64,000 bases of DNA. Origin: Branchiibius cervicis. GTDB taxonomy: Bacteria > Actinomycetota > Actinomycetes > Actinomycetales > Dermatophilaceae. Location: positions 3,162,001 to 3,226,000 of the forward strand of contig NZ_JBHSWJ010000002.1 in the NCBI RefSeq assembly GCF_042661605.1, given 5' to 3'. The stretch's first letter is position 1; the number at the start of each line of letters is the position of its first letter. Shown piece by piece: positions 34,259 through 43,479 of the stretch. The notes beneath the pieces are model-generated. The model was not told the origin of the DNA. It saw nothing but the letters and a program-made list of their open reading frames with translations, and ran no database searches. The position numbers and the translations under genes are program-made.

Positions 34259-35190
34259 TCATCCCTGTGCGCGGGGTGCGACGCCGATCTGGTCCCGGTG
34301 CGCGATCAGATACGCGCGCAACCGTTGCGCGGCCGGCGACAGGGCGGTGGGATCGGTGCAAACCAGTGAAATCTCGCGACGATGGACACCGCCCGCGAGC
34401 GGGATCTCGACCAGGCCCTCGTGGGTGAGCTCCGCGGGGGCAGCAGGGCTACGCCCAGACCCTGCGCGACCAGCGCGCGCAGCGTCTCGATCTCGCTGCT
34501 CTCGAAGATGATCCGGGGGCGGAAGCCCGCCTCCAAACACCATTGATCGGCCAAACGCCGCACGGAGTACGTCGTGGGGCCGGCGATGAACGCCTCGTTC
34601 TTGAGTTCCGCGACACGCACGCTGTGTCGCTTCGCCAGCCGATGACCGGTACCGACGTTCAGCTGGAGCTGCTGGTAGCCGAGGCGGACCACGTCCAGGT
34701 CGGGCGGCGGCGGGGTGATGATCGCCAGATCCAGCCGGCCGTCGCGCAGTTCTTCGAGCATCGCGGTGCCGTGGCCCTGGTGCAGGATCAGCCGCACCCT
34801 GGGCGCCTGGGCGTAGAACCCGGCCAGTAGCGCCGGGGTGCTACGCGGTCCGACGGTGAGCGGGAATCCGAACCGGACCAGACCGGCCTGCGGGTCGGCT
34901 TCACCCCGCAACCGGCCGAACTCCCCGTCCAGGGCATCCAGCGCCCGGCTCACTCCCGGCAGGAGGCTGCGCCCCGCAGGGGTGAGCGCGATCCCACGCC
35001 CGTGGGGTTGGATCAGCACCTGCCCGAGGGTGCGTTCGAGGGTCTTGATCCGCCGGCTCATGGTGGATTGCGGGATCCCGAGTTCGGCTGCGGCCCGGGT
35101 GATGTGCCCGCTTTCAGCAGCGGCTCGGAAGGCCGCCAGCTCGGGCGCCAGAGCCGTCAGCTCGGCACCGGACGAGGCCCTGTGATCCAT
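34259..35190 (-). CDS. LysR-family transcriptional regulator (frameshifted as given)
   Basis: The N-terminal helix-turn-helix is clear: LAAFRAAAESGHITRAAAEL and LGIPQSTMSRRIKTLERTLG. The effector domain follows (GLVRFGFPLTVGPRSTPALL, LDLAIITPPPPDLDVV). The first frame loses homology after GLGVALLPP; one extra C in the C5 run near 34436-34442 continues it as AELTHEGLVEIPLAGGVHRR and ends QIGVAPRAQG, giving 310 residues from ATG 35190. It is divergent from an MFS transporter 66 bp away, its likely target. Probably intact, with a one-base error. Confidence 0.85.
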
Positions 35191-35256
35191 TTTCTGATCA
35201 TAAACCGGCCATTTCATCATTGGACGGAACGGGTCCGCTCGCGCTACACCAGAAAG

Positions 35257-36495
35257 GTGAGCACATCGGACCTCTTCACCCGCGGCTCCGCGGCCTACCG
35301 GCGATTGATGATCGCCGTCTTCCTGGTCGGCATCGCGATCTTCCTGATGATGTACAACACCCAGGGTCTGCTACCGCAGATCGCCGCCACCTACGGCAGT
35401 TCGGAAACCGACGCCAGTTGGACCGTGTCGGCGACGACGCTGGGAATGGCGATCGGTTTCATCCCGTTGAGCACCGTTGCCTTGCAGCGCGGCTACTTCG
35501 TGAAGATGACCGCCTTCCTGCTGGCCGCAACAGCGGTCGGCCTGCTGGTGCCGTTCGCACCCACGCTGGGGTGGTTGATCGCCGGCCGATTCGCCCAGGG
35601 CTTCCTGATCTCGGCGGTCCCTGCGGCGGCACTTGCGCTCATCGCCCACCGCGTCAATCCGATCGCGGTCGTCGATGCGACCGGTATCTATCTGGCCGGC
35701 AACACGATCGGCGGGTTGCTGTCCCGTGTTCTGCCGGGCTTGCTCACTGACGTCGCCAACTGGCAGGTCGGCCTGTTCGTCATGAGCACCATCTGCCTGG
35801 TGTGCGGAATCCTCCTGCTCTTCCTGCGGCCCAAGCCGCAGCCGGGCACTGGCGGGGCGATCGTCGTACCGGGAGCCGACGCCCGGATGCACCAGGCGGC
35901 GGCCGCCTCGCTGCGCACCCCCGGGGTGTGGATCTGGTGCGCGACCGGCGCCCTGCTGATGTGCTGCTTTGCCGCGGCGTACACCGCCCTCGGCGTACGG
36001 GTGCAGCAGGCACCGTTCAACCTGTCGGCCGGACAGGCCGGCGCGATCTTCCTGCTCTACGTGATCGGGACGATCGCCACCGCCCGCACCCGCGTCGTGG
36101 TCAGCAGGTACGGCGCTCGCCGGACGGTGCTGGGCTCCATCGCCCTGCTCGTGCTCGGTTTCGCGCTGACCCTGTCCGGGTCACTGCTGGTGATCCTGAT
36201 CGGGGTGGCCATCATCACCGGTGCCTTCTTCATCGGCCACACCACCGCCTCGAGCAGCGTGTCGTTGCTCGCACCGCCGCACGCCCGGTCCACCGCGTCA
36301 GCGCTCTACCTGACGGCGTACTACGTCGGCAGCAGTATCGGATCGACCGGCTCCACAACGCTTTTCGTGCACGACGGGTGGACCGCGGTAGTGATCGGGG
36401 CTGTGCTGACGCTGGCTGTCGCCGCCGGTTTGCATCTGCACGCCCTGCGGACGGCAGTCCCCTCGCCCGCGCACCACGAGGTCACGGCGAACTGA
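35257..36495 (+). CDS. MFS transporter
   Basis: 412-residue major facilitator with about 12 hydrophobic segments. It starts with FLVGIAIFLMMYNTQGLLPQ; a cytoplasmic loop near residues 195-220 separates the two halves. Segments such as GRFAQGFLISAVPAAALALI fit the DHA1-like (drug efflux or YnfM-type) branch. GTG 35257 is preceded by AGAAAG, though spacing is tight. Divergent from the LysR gene, which probably regulates it. The substrate is unknown. Its 3' end overlaps the convergent esterase gene by 14 bases. Confidence 0.85.
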   Translation: MSTSDLFTRGSAAYRRLMIAVFLVGIAIFLMMYNTQGLLPQIAATYGSSETDASWTVSATTLGMAIGFIPLSTVALQRGYFVKMTAFLLAATAVGLLVPFAPTLGWLIAGRFAQGFLISAVPAAALALIAHRVNPIAVVDATGIYLAGNTIGGLLSRVLPGLLTDVANWQVGLFVMSTICLVCGILLLFLRPKPQPGTGGAIVVPGADARMHQAAAASLRTPGVWIWCATGALLMCCFAAAYTALGVRVQQAPFNLSAGQAGAIFLLYVIGTIATARTRVVVSRYGARRTVLGSIALLVLGFALTLSGSLLVILIGVAIITGAFFIGHTTASSSVSLLAPPHARSTASALYLTAYYVGSSIGSTGSTTLFVHDGWTAVVIGAVLTLAVAAGLHLHALRTAVPSPAHHEVTAN

Positions 36496-37672
36496 CCACC
36501 GCGTCCACACTGTTGGGCGCGAACTGCGGCAGCGCATGGCTCAACCAGAGCAGCGCGTGCGGATAGGCGGCCATCCACACCGAGAACCGGTGTGCGGCAT
36601 CGGGGTAGGTCACGGAGGTCACCGCCATCGGCGGACGGGCGTTCTTCACGAAGTTCCTGCTCGGGGGCCCGGACAGGCCGTCCTTCCCGGACACCTCGAC
36701 CCACACCGAGATTGCCGGGGCATCTCGTTCGGCGGTCTTGAGGACGAAATATTTCTCCGGTGTCTTCTTGAACGGGCGCCAACTCCCGAACAGCGGCTCG
36801 AAGTAGCCGCCGAGGACGATCGACGCGCCGTACGTCTTGGGATGCAGGGTTGCGGTCATGATCGCGCACCAAGCACCCGCGCTGTAGCCGATCGTCGCCC
36901 AGCCGTTGCGGTCGGCGGACGCCCGGAAGTGCTGCACGATCCAGCGCGGGATCTCCTGGGTGAGCCAGGTCTCCATCTGGTACCGGCCGCCCGCGTTGAC
37001 GCATTCGGTGTCGATACCGCCCGGCGTGACTTCCGGTGACACGACGATGGCCTGGTTGAGTTCGTGCTCTGCCGCCAACTGCCCGATGGTCTGACCCAGA
37101 TGAGCGACCTTGAACCACGAGGTGTCGTTGCCCGGCGTTCCTTGGAACGCCTCGATCACCGGGAAGGTGCGGTTCTGCTGGTTCGGGTCGGTGTAGGCCT
37201 GGGGCAACCAGACCTTCGCCTCTCCCACGGCTCCGTCACCACGGCCGGGGATCTGCACGGTGACTTCCTGGCCGCCCTGCCCCGGATCGGCCTGGAGGCG
37301 CAGTGAGATCTGCTCGGCGCTGCGTTCGATGCCGTAGCGGTTCTGCGCACTGCGGTTGGTGGCGGTCTCCTGCGCCGCGTTGAACGGGCGCACCGCGACC
37401 CCTGCCTGTTGCACGGTGCCCGCCGGCAGTCCGCCGCCGACGAGGTCGTTGCCCAGGTCGGCCCAGTCGGCGTACCAGTCGTTCTGGGCGTTCAGGGTGG
37501 CCGCCACCGCCAGAACGGTGAGAGCGCAGGTCAGCACCTGGGCGACGAGCCGGATCACGAAGGTGAGCGGATTGCGCTTGGTCAGTTGCACCCCCAGCAC
37601 GACCGATCCGATGATGGCCAGAACTGCCACGATCCAACACAGCGCTACCAGTGCGCCACTATCCGGTTCCAC
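36482..37672 (-). CDS. membrane-anchored esterase (esterase D / antigen 85-like alpha/beta hydrolase)
   Basis: 396-residue protein with two N-terminal hydrophobic segments (about 6-26 and 38-58) and an extracytoplasmic alpha/beta-hydrolase domain. The nucleophile elbow GYSAGAWCA holds the serine; FPVIEAFQGTPGNDTSW and VVSPEVTPGGIDTECV are typical of the esterase family that includes the mycolyltransferase FbpA. The catalytic His is probably in YPDAAHRFSVW. The substrate is unknown. Convergent with the MFS gene; the tRNA-Lys gene lies upstream on the other strand. Confidence 0.85.
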   Translation of the reverse strand: MEPDSGALVALCWIVAVLAIIGSVVLGVQLTKRNPLTFVIRLVAQVLTCALTVLAVAATLNAQNDWYADWADLGNDLVGGGLPAGTVQQAGVAVRPFNAAQETATNRSAQNRYGIERSAEQISLRLQADPGQGGQEVTVQIPGRGDGAVGEAKVWLPQAYTDPNQQNRTFPVIEAFQGTPGNDTSWFKVAHLGQTIGQLAAEHELNQAIVVSPEVTPGGIDTECVNAGGRYQMETWLTQEIPRWIVQHFRASADRNGWATIGYSAGAWCAIMTATLHPKTYGASIVLGGYFEPLFGSWRPFKKTPEKYFVLKTAERDAPAISVWVEVSGKDGLSGPPSRNFVKNARPPMAVTSVTYPDAAHRFSVWMAAYPHALLWLSHALPQFAPNSVDAVVSSP

Positions 37673-37858
37673 GTTGACCGCCCTTCCGCGTCGCCGCCAG
37701 CCTGCCTCGCTGGTCTGGACGTTTCCTGGACGTCTGCTGTGCGCGCTTACAGGCTGCGACGACGGCCCTGTGCGGGGTCCCGATTGTGCTCGTACGACGT
37801 GCGCCGACTACGCTGGCCCGGCACGGTGCGGTGCCGATCAAGCCCGCGAACGCCGTAC

Positions 37859-37930
37859 GGGCCCTTAGCTCAATTGGTAGAGCAGTGGACTTTTAATCCA
37901 TTGGTTCCGGGTTCGAGCCCCGGGGGCCCA
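37859..37930 (+). tRNA. tRNA-Lys (anticodon TTT), one base short in the acceptor stem
   Basis: D stem GCTC/GAGC, anticodon stem GTGGA/TCCAT with loop CTTTTAA, and T arm CCGGG-TTCGAGC-CCCGG are all correct. The 5' acceptor GGGCCCT needs seven partners, but after the T stem only GGGCCC remains before discriminator A. One missing G in the G5 run at 37922-37926 explains it. CCA is not encoded in full. TACGCT at 37809 is a possible -10. Confidence 0.92.
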
Positions 37931-37948
37931 CCCACGCGCTGCAGCGCA

Positions 37949-38461
37949 TCAGACCGCCAGACGGCGGAAGGTACTGCCGTGGAAGACCAGCGGGTGAGCG
38001 GCCTCGTCGATGTCGAGGTCGTGCACCTTCAGCAGCACGATGAAGTGATCACCTGCCGGGACAACCTCATGCACCGAGGTCTCGAACCACGCTGAGGCCC
38101 GCTCGATCAGGACTCCGCCCTTCGGAGTCTGTTGCCAGTCCAGATGTGCGAACCGGTCGATTCCCTTGGTGGACAGCACCGTTGTCTCGTGCTCCTGGTC
38201 GGCGGACAACACACTGACCCCGAGCCTGGTCGCCCGCTCCAGCACCGGCCACGTCGTGGAGGTCTGCGCGACACAGACCGACACCAGGGCCGGCTCCAGC
38301 GAGACCGAGGTGAAGGAGCTGGCGGCCAGCCCGTGCGGCACACCGTCGACGGTCGCGGCCACCGCCGTGACGCCGCTGGGGAATGCACCGAACACCTGCC
38401 GCAGGCGGGCCGTGTCGAAGGCCGGGCGGGGACGGCCGCTGGTGATGTCGTACACCGTCAT
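37949..38461 (-). CDS. flavin reductase family protein (FMN-binding split barrel)
   Basis: 170-residue flavin:NAD(P)H reductase-like protein supplying reduced FMN to partner monooxygenases. Typical regions are FGAFPSGVTAVAATVDGVPH, GLAASSFTSVSLEPALVSVC, and the C-terminal GDHFIVLLKVHDLDIDEAAH. ATG 38461 overlaps the preceding stop by four bases (ATGA). It is the last gene of a five-gene operon that starts at the SAM-IV riboswitch on this strand, 18 bp from tRNA-Lys. Confidence 0.88.
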   Translation of the reverse strand: MTVYDITSGRPRPAFDTARLRQVFGAFPSGVTAVAATVDGVPHGLAASSFTSVSLEPALVSVCVAQTSTTWPVLERATRLGVSVLSADQEHETTVLSTKGIDRFAHLDWQQTPKGGVLIERASAWFETSVHEVVPAGDHFIVLLKVHDLDIDEAAHPLVFHGSTFRRLAV

Positions 38462-38970
38462 GCCGCTGCCTTCGTCCCGAGTCGGGCCCGGATGCGCTCC
38501 AACACCGGTTCTTCGTACTGCAACCACGCGGCAAGCTCCGGTGATTCTTCCCAGGTCTTGTCCACGATGAACAAGCCGCGCGTCGGGCTGGACGCGCCCA
38601 ACTCGGCCAGCACCGGCTTGAGGAACGCTTCGGGAGCCAGCGAGTGGCGCAGGTCCCCGCCGAGCAGCAGCGGGATCGCGGTCACGTCACGCAAGGCGCC
38701 TCCGCCGATCCGGTCCAGGAAGAGTTTGAGCAGACCGGTGTAGCTGCCCTTGTAGGTCGGACTGGCGAAGACCACCAAGGAGGCTTGCTGCACCTGCTCC
38801 ACCGCGTGAGCCACGGCGGGCGAGGACCAATCCAACAGCTGAGCGCCGAAGTCGACCAGATCGATCACGGTGTCCGGGGGCCGACCCGCCACGCGTTCGG
38901 CGACTCGTGAGGCCGCCAACAACGTACGCGACTTGGGCTTCGGATTGCCCACGACCACAACGACGCTCAT
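38458..38970 (-). CDS. NAD(P)H-dependent FMN reductase (flavodoxin-like, SsuE/MsuE type)
   Basis: 170-residue flavodoxin-fold reductase. VVVVVGNPKPKSRT is the phosphate-binding loop and FASPTYKGSYTGLLKLFLD the NADPH_dep_FMN_red signature. Such proteins feed FMNH2 to alkanesulfonate-type monooxygenases. I prefer ATG 38970, which overlaps the upstream LLM stop by four bases, over an ATG four codons earlier. Two flavin reductases in one operon suggest they serve different oxygenases. Confidence 0.88.
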   Translation of the reverse strand: MSVVVVVGNPKPKSRTLLAASRVAERVAGRPPDTVIDLVDFGAQLLDWSSPAVAHAVEQVQQASLVVFASPTYKGSYTGLLKLFLDRIGGGALRDVTAIPLLLGGDLRHSLAPEAFLKPVLAELGASSPTRGLFIVDKTWEESPELAAWLQYEEPVLERIRARLGTKAAA

Positions 38971-40082
38971 CGCTGCTGCCACTCTTTCGCCAGGAGTTCC
39001 AGGGACCGAACCCGATCCTCGTGGTCGTGCGTGATGGTGGTGACCAGCAACTCATCGGCCCCGGTTGCGTCGCGAAGAGCAGCCAACTGGTCGGCCACCT
39101 TCTCCGGCGTCCCGACGAATTGCGTGTCCACCCGATCAGCGACCAGCGCTGCGTCATCCGGCTCCCACGACAGTGCCCGCGCTTGCTCCGCAGTCGGGTA
39201 CTGGATCGCACCCTGAGCGGTGCGGATCGACCGCACCCAGGGCCCATAACCCGCCGCGAGATCCGCTGCCACCTGGTCTTCCTCGGCCACCACAACGTCT
39301 GCCGACACGATGACGTACGGCGACCCGAGCGTTGCGCTCGGGACGAACGCCTCGCGGTAGGCGGCGACCGCCTCGAGAACACCGGAGGGTGCGACGTGGT
39401 AGTTCGTACCGAAGCGCACGCCGTTGGCACCCGCGATCTGCGCACTCTCCCCGGCCGAACTGCCGTGGATCCAGATCTGCAGGTCGGCGCCCTCACCCGG
39501 GATCACGTGCGCCTCTTCACCGTTCTCAGCGCGATAGGTGCCGGCGATCAGCGCGAGGATGTCCGCGACCTGCTCGGAGTAGGGCTGCAATGTCGCCCCG
39601 GGCTGTTTCAAGAGGGCCTGCGACAGCGCGATCCGCGGCGACCCCAGCAACTGGGAGTAGTCGAACGCCGGCGGGATGACCAACCCGTTGTCGAGGACCC
39701 GCTTGTCGGGGCGCGATGGGGCGCGAGTCTCCGAGCCCGGCGGCTTCCCACCGGAGCGCCCCAGCCCGAGGTCGAAACGACCGGGGTGCAACGCATCCAG
39801 CAGGCCGAACTCCTCGACCGTCGACAACGCCGTACGGTGACCCAGTTGCACTGCGGCAGAACCCAGTCGGATGCTGGACGTGGCACCAGCGACCAACGCG
39901 AGCACGACGGCCGGTGACGTACCCGCCACTCCCGGGTTGAGATGGTGCTCGGCGAACCAGTACCGGGCGTAACCCAGCGACTCCGCGCGCTGGGCGAGGT
40001 CGATGCTGTTGCGCAACGCCTCCGGCGCGTTGGAGCCGGTCGAGATCGGCACCAGATCGAGCACGGACAGGGGCGTGCTCAT
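38967..40082 (-). CDS. LLM-class flavin-dependent oxidoreductase (luciferase-like)
   Basis: 371-residue bacterial-luciferase-fold monooxygenase. It begins LSVLDLVPISTGSNAPEAL, followed by YARYWFAEHHLNPGVAGTSP, typical of the single-component-type LLM group, and ends with a VADQLAALRDATGADELLV helix-strand. It should use FMNH2 and O2. Start ATG 40082 overlaps the previous stop by four bases; the longer frame is antisense-like and rejected. Third gene of the riboswitch-controlled operon. Confidence 0.87.
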   Translation of the reverse strand: MSTPLSVLDLVPISTGSNAPEALRNSIDLAQRAESLGYARYWFAEHHLNPGVAGTSPAVVLALVAGATSSIRLGSAAVQLGHRTALSTVEEFGLLDALHPGRFDLGLGRSGGKPPGSETRAPSRPDKRVLDNGLVIPPAFDYSQLLGSPRIALSQALLKQPGATLQPYSEQVADILALIAGTYRAENGEEAHVIPGEGADLQIWIHGSSAGESAQIAGANGVRFGTNYHVAPSGVLEAVAAYREAFVPSATLGSPYVIVSADVVVAEEDQVAADLAAGYGPWVRSIRTAQGAIQYPTAEQARALSWEPDDAALVADRVDTQFVGTPEKVADQLAALRDATGADELLVTTITHDHEDRVRSLELLAKEWQQR

Positions 40083-41446
40083 GACGCAACTCCGTCGACC
40101 GTGCCCTGCTCGGTCTGCGGCCGTAGGCCGAGGTTGTCGCGCAGCGTCGTGCTCTCGTAGTCGGTGCGGAAGACGCCACGCTCCTGCAGCAGCGGCACGA
40201 CCCGGTCCACGAACGGACCCAGGCCGTCGGGGGTGATGTGCGGCACCAGGATGAAACCGTCGCTGGCGTCCTGCTGCACGTAGTCGTTGATGGTCTCGGC
40301 GATCGTCTGCGGCGAGCCGATGAAGTTCTGCCGCGCGGTGACCTCGATGATCAACTCGCGGATCGACAGGTGCTCCGCTTCGGCCTTCTCCCGCCACGCT
40401 CGAGCAGTGGCCAGGATGTCGTCATGCCGGCGCACACTAGCGCGGCCGCGCGCGATGGTGTGCTCGCCCAGATCCGGATCCTCCTGTGGCAGAGGACCAT
40501 CCGGGTCGTAGTGCGACAAGTCACGGTTCCACAACTGCTCCAGGAACCGGATGGCCGTCTGCCCGCTGACCTGTTGGCGACGCACCTCATGCGCCTTGTC
40601 CTGCGCCTCGGCGTCGGTGTCGCCCAGGACGAACGTCGCGGCAGGCAGGATCAGCAAGTCACTTCGCCGGCGACCGTACTTGGCCAGGCGGCCTTTGACG
40701 TCCTCGTAGAACGCCTTGCCGTCCTCCAAGGTCCCGTGCCGGCTGAAGATGGCGTCGGCGGAGGAGGCCGCGAACTCCCGGCCGTCGTGGGAGTCGCCGG
40801 CCTGGAAGATCACCGGGCGACCCTGGGGCGGGGACGGCACGTTGAAGCGGCCGCTGATGTCGAAGTGGTCGTCATGATGACCGTACGCGCCTGCGTCGGG
40901 GCGGGCGACGAACTGCCCGGAGTCGGGATTGGCCAGCAGGTCCGTCGGCGACCAGGAATCCCACAGCTCCGTGGCGGTCTGCAGAAAGGTCCGGGCGCGC
41001 TCGTAGCGCTGGTCCTGAGGCAGGAAGCCCCCGCGGCGGAAGTTCTCGCCGGTGAACGCATCCCAGGAAGTCACCACATTCCAGGCCGCACGGCCACCGG
41101 AGAGGTGGTCCAAGGAGGCGAATTGCCTTGCCACGTCGTAGGGCTCGTTAAAGGTCGAATTGATCGTGCCAGTCAGACCGAGGTGTTCGGTCACGGCCGC
41201 GAGCGCGGCCAGGATGGTGAAGGTGTCCGGCCGCCCGACGACGTCCAGGTCGTAGATCTTGCCGTTCTGCTCACGCAGCCGTAGCCCTTCAGCCAGGAAG
41301 AGGAAGTCGAACTTGCCCCGCTCGGCGATCTGCGCGAAACGCTTGAACGAGTCGAATTCGATGTGGCTGCCGGCGCCGGGGTCGCTCCACACGGTGGTGT
41401 TGTTGACGCCCGGAAAGTGTGCGGCCAGGTGAATCTGCTTGGTCAT
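40079..41446 (-). CDS. NtaA/SnaA/DszA-family FMN-dependent monooxygenase
   Basis: 455-residue two-component flavin monooxygenase. Typical regions are QIHLAAHFPGVNNTTVW, GKFDFLFLAEGLRL, TINSTFNEPYDVARQFASLD, HLSGGRAAWNVVTSWDAFTG and GRPVIFQAGDSHDGREFAA. Family members oxidise nitrilotriacetate, dibenzothiophene sulfone, pristinamycin precursors, or N-acetyl-S-alkylcysteines (CmoJ/YxeK type). Given the sulfur context, cleavage of a C-S bond in an imported organosulfur compound is likely. It follows the first LLM gene by 11 bases and overlaps the third by four. Confidence 0.88.
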   Translation of the reverse strand: MTKQIHLAAHFPGVNNTTVWSDPGAGSHIEFDSFKRFAQIAERGKFDFLFLAEGLRLREQNGKIYDLDVVGRPDTFTILAALAAVTEHLGLTGTINSTFNEPYDVARQFASLDHLSGGRAAWNVVTSWDAFTGENFRRGGFLPQDQRYERARTFLQTATELWDSWSPTDLLANPDSGQFVARPDAGAYGHHDDHFDISGRFNVPSPPQGRPVIFQAGDSHDGREFAASSADAIFSRHGTLEDGKAFYEDVKGRLAKYGRRRSDLLILPAATFVLGDTDAEAQDKAHEVRRQQVSGQTAIRFLEQLWNRDLSHYDPDGPLPQEDPDLGEHTIARGRASVRRHDDILATARAWREKAEAEHLSIRELIIEVTARQNFIGSPQTIAETINDYVQQDASDGFILVPHITPDGLGPFVDRVVPLLQERGVFRTDYESTTLRDNLGLRPQTEQGTVDGVAS

Positions 41447-41457
41447 CGTGCGTCCTC

Positions 41458-42636
41458 TCAGGCCACGTAGCGGTTGGCGGGCCGGGTCAGGCCGAAGTGC
41501 CCCCGCAAGGTCGTGGCGTCGTACGTCCTGCGGAATGCCCCGCGCCGCTGCAGCTCGGGCACCAGCGCGTCGGTGATCTGGGTCAGATCGTGGGGCAGCG
41601 CACCGGGCCGCAGGCGTACGCCGTCCAGACCGGCCGCGTGCCAATCGAGGATCAGGTCGGCCAACTCTGCGGGCGTACCAACGAAGATCGTTGCGTCACT
41701 TCGTAGTTCATCCCCATCACGTACGTCGAGCCGCTCCTTGCGAGCGGAGGCGGCGGCGTACGTCTCGTCCAGGAAGACGACGACATCACCCAGGATGTTG
41801 ACCTCCCCCGCGGTCCGGCCGGCCTGTGCCGTGGCGGCGCGGACCGCGGTGGAGATGTTGTGCGCGTCCGCAGCGTCGGTCGGGGTGACGAACCCCAGAT
41901 CCGCACTGCGGGCGAGCAATTCGTATCCGGTCTTCTGGTGCACCAGCAACGAGACCAGTGGCTGACCCTGCGGCGGGCGCGGGGTGATCGAGGGTCCGCG
42001 CACACTGAACTGCGCACCCTCGAAGTCGATGTAGTGCAACTTCTCTCGGTCCACGAACCGGCCGGTGGCGACGTCACGGATCTCCGCGTCGTCCTCCCAG
42101 CTGTCCCAGAGGCGCCGCAACACCTCGATGTAGTCCTCGACCTCGCCGAAGAGGGCGCGGGTCAAGGAGGCAGGCACACCCTCGCTGGGAAGTTCCGGCG
42201 CCGGTCGACGTCCGACATTGCCGTATTCGTCCGCACTCACGCTCGAACGCACCCGTACCCCGGCGCGCCCGGTGCTGACGAAATCCAAGGTCGCGATGGC
42301 CTTGGAGACATGGAACGGCTCGGTATGCGGCGCCACCACCGTCGGCAACAGCCCGATGCGGGAGGTGGTCGGCGCCACCCGTGCCGCGACCAGATTCGCA
42401 TCGAGGCGGCCGCGGACCCGGTCGGTACGGTCGCCTGCGGCTTGGTGGTGATCGATCTGCTGACTGAAACCGTCCTCGATCGTCACCAGGTCCAGCAGAC
42501 CGCGTTCAGCCTGCTGCACCAGATCGGTCCAGTACCGAGCGGTGAACAACTCCCCCGGCCGGGCATCGGCCTCGCGCCATGCAGCGGGGTGCCAGCCGGC
42601 GCCGTCGAGGGCCACGGCTAGATGGAGATCGGACAT
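41458..42636 (-). CDS. LLM-class flavin-dependent oxidoreductase, first gene of the SAM-IV operon
   Basis: 392-residue luciferase-like monooxygenase. It begins MSDLHLAVALDGAGWHPAA and shows GLLDLVTIEDGFSQQ, TSRIGLLPTVVAPHTEPFHV, SKAIATLDFVSTGRAGVRV and PQGQPLVSLLVHQ. ATG 42636 is preferred because the longer frame (from 42765) translates the riboswitch. The aptamer lies about 45-160 bases upstream on the same strand, so expression should fall when SAM is high. The substrate is unknown; homologs accompany sulfur-source monooxygenases. Confidence 0.87.
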   Translation of the reverse strand: MSDLHLAVALDGAGWHPAAWREADARPGELFTARYWTDLVQQAERGLLDLVTIEDGFSQQIDHHQAAGDRTDRVRGRLDANLVAARVAPTTSRIGLLPTVVAPHTEPFHVSKAIATLDFVSTGRAGVRVRSSVSADEYGNVGRRPAPELPSEGVPASLTRALFGEVEDYIEVLRRLWDSWEDDAEIRDVATGRFVDREKLHYIDFEGAQFSVRGPSITPRPPQGQPLVSLLVHQKTGYELLARSADLGFVTPTDAADAHNISTAVRAATAQAGRTAGEVNILGDVVVFLDETYAAASARKERLDVRDGDELRSDATIFVGTPAELADLILDWHAAGLDGVRLRPGALPHDLTQITDALVPELQRRGAFRRTYDATTLRGHFGLTRPANRYVA

Positions 42637-42679
42637 GGTGGTTACCCATCTCGTCAGGTGCATTGCAACGGAAGTCGCC

Positions 42680-42796
42680 GTGCACATCGCGCTTGCACCT
42701 CCGGTCGGAGATGCCGGGTCATCACCTGGAGCACCCCACCGCGCAGGAGGGTTGCTGGTCAGCAAGCCAGGGCTTGTCGCTGACGCTCATAACCGA
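42680..42796 (-). ncRNA. SAM-IV riboswitch (controls the monooxygenase operon)
   Basis: Read on the minus strand from 42794, the RNA has GGTTATGAGCGTCAGCGAC, AAGCCCTGGCTTGCTGACC, GCAACCCTCC, GCGGTGGGGTGC, CCAGGTGATGACC and, further on, GCAAGCGCG, closely matching the SAM-IV consensus I know from Mycobacterium and Streptomyces. The order of helices and the 3' pseudoknot-forming segment are preserved. The 3' end is approximate. SAM-IV aptamers bind S-adenosylmethionine and usually repress sulfur genes. Confidence 0.88.
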
Positions 42797-42801
42797 AAGT
42801 G

Positions 42802-42830
42802 AGGCTAGAGCAAACGAATCGTGATGTCTA
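42802..42830 (-). promoter_or_regulatory. promoter of the SAM-IV/monooxygenase operon
   Basis: On the minus strand TAGACA (42830-42825) and TAGCCT (42807-42802) are separated by exactly 17 bp and lie just upstream of the aptamer. They match TTGACA/TANNNT at five of six and at all fixed positions respectively. Confidence 0.6.
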
Positions 42831-42916
42831 ATCCCTACTCCGGAAGTGGGTAATTAGGACCCTGACTCCACCCCGGGCAGGTTTGGAAGATCCCAGGCCA
42901 CGCGGGGCCTCGCGAA

Positions 42917-43376
42917 TCAGCGGGGCAGCCAGGCGTCCTCGACGTCGTTGAGCCGACGCACCTTCGCAGGCAGGGAGCCGGTGAGCAACTGCTGCACCGA
43001 TACCTCGTCCAGAACCTGTCGCAGGCTGGACCGAACGGCCACCCACAGGTCGGGCAGGTGGGCGGCCACCCCGCCGTACGTCGTCTCATGCGGCCGCAGG
43101 CCGCACCTCGGCGAGGGGACCGTCGACGGCCCGCAGGATGTCGCCGATCGCGATCTCGGACGCGGGTCGGGCCAGGGTGTAGCCCCCGGCGCAGCCCCGT
43201 TGGGTGCGCACGATTCCGGCCCGGCGAAGATCGCCCAGGATGGCCTCGACGAACTTACGCGGCATGCCCTGGTCCTCGACGATCGCGTCGATCGTCAGCA
43301 AATCGGGTGCGCGGGCCGCCATCTCCAGAGCTGCACGCACGGCGTAGTCGCTTTTCGCCGAGATCTGCACGGCCAT
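42917..43376 (-). CDS. Rrf2-family regulator, CymR-like (frameshifted as given)
   Basis: Winged-helix regulator. The first frame shows VQISAKSDYAVRAALEMAAR, GMPRKFVEAILGDLRRAGIV and RTQRGCAGGYTLARP. It stops early after EVRPAAA; restoring two G bases near 43100 (GTGCGG-CCTG to GTGCGGGGCCTG) gives EVRGLRPHETTYGGVAAHLP, then a C-terminal helix ending NDVEDAWLPR, 153 residues in all. Only one cysteine is seen (C62), not the three of IscR/NsrR, so iron-sulfur binding is unlikely. CymR, the Bacillus Rrf2 cysteine-regulon repressor, is a functional precedent. It sits between the two riboswitch operons and is their likely co-regulator. Confidence 0.8.
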
Positions 43377-43445
43377 CCTCCGTCGACGCAAGGTTCTGCG
43401 GTCAGTTTAATCGTCCCCGCTAACACCCATCGGATCAGTAGGCAT

Positions 43446-43474
43446 TTGCCATGCCGGGATGTTTGGCCTAACCT
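43446..43474 (+). promoter_or_regulatory. promoter of the SAM-IV/ABC importer operon
   Basis: TTGCCA (43446-43451) and TAACCT (43469-43474) are spaced by 17 bp and end seven bases before the conserved pre-aptamer sequence TTTCGG. It faces away from the rrf2 start at 43376, so a regulator bound here could affect both. Confidence 0.65.
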
Positions 43475-43479
43475 CACTT

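Noticed and set aside
34259..34543. Separate small gene downstream of lysR
   Set aside because: Its residues AELTHEGLVEIPLAGG continue the LysR effector domain; one base restores a single frame.
41458..42765. Longer N-terminus of the first monooxygenase starting MLTSNPPARWGAPGDDP, echoed by a plus-strand frame starting MLTGNPPQRWGAPGDDP at 43511
   Set aside because: The two look like homologous protein starts, but both are translations of the SAM-IV aptamer; similarity comes from the RNA. Downstream ATGs are better starts.
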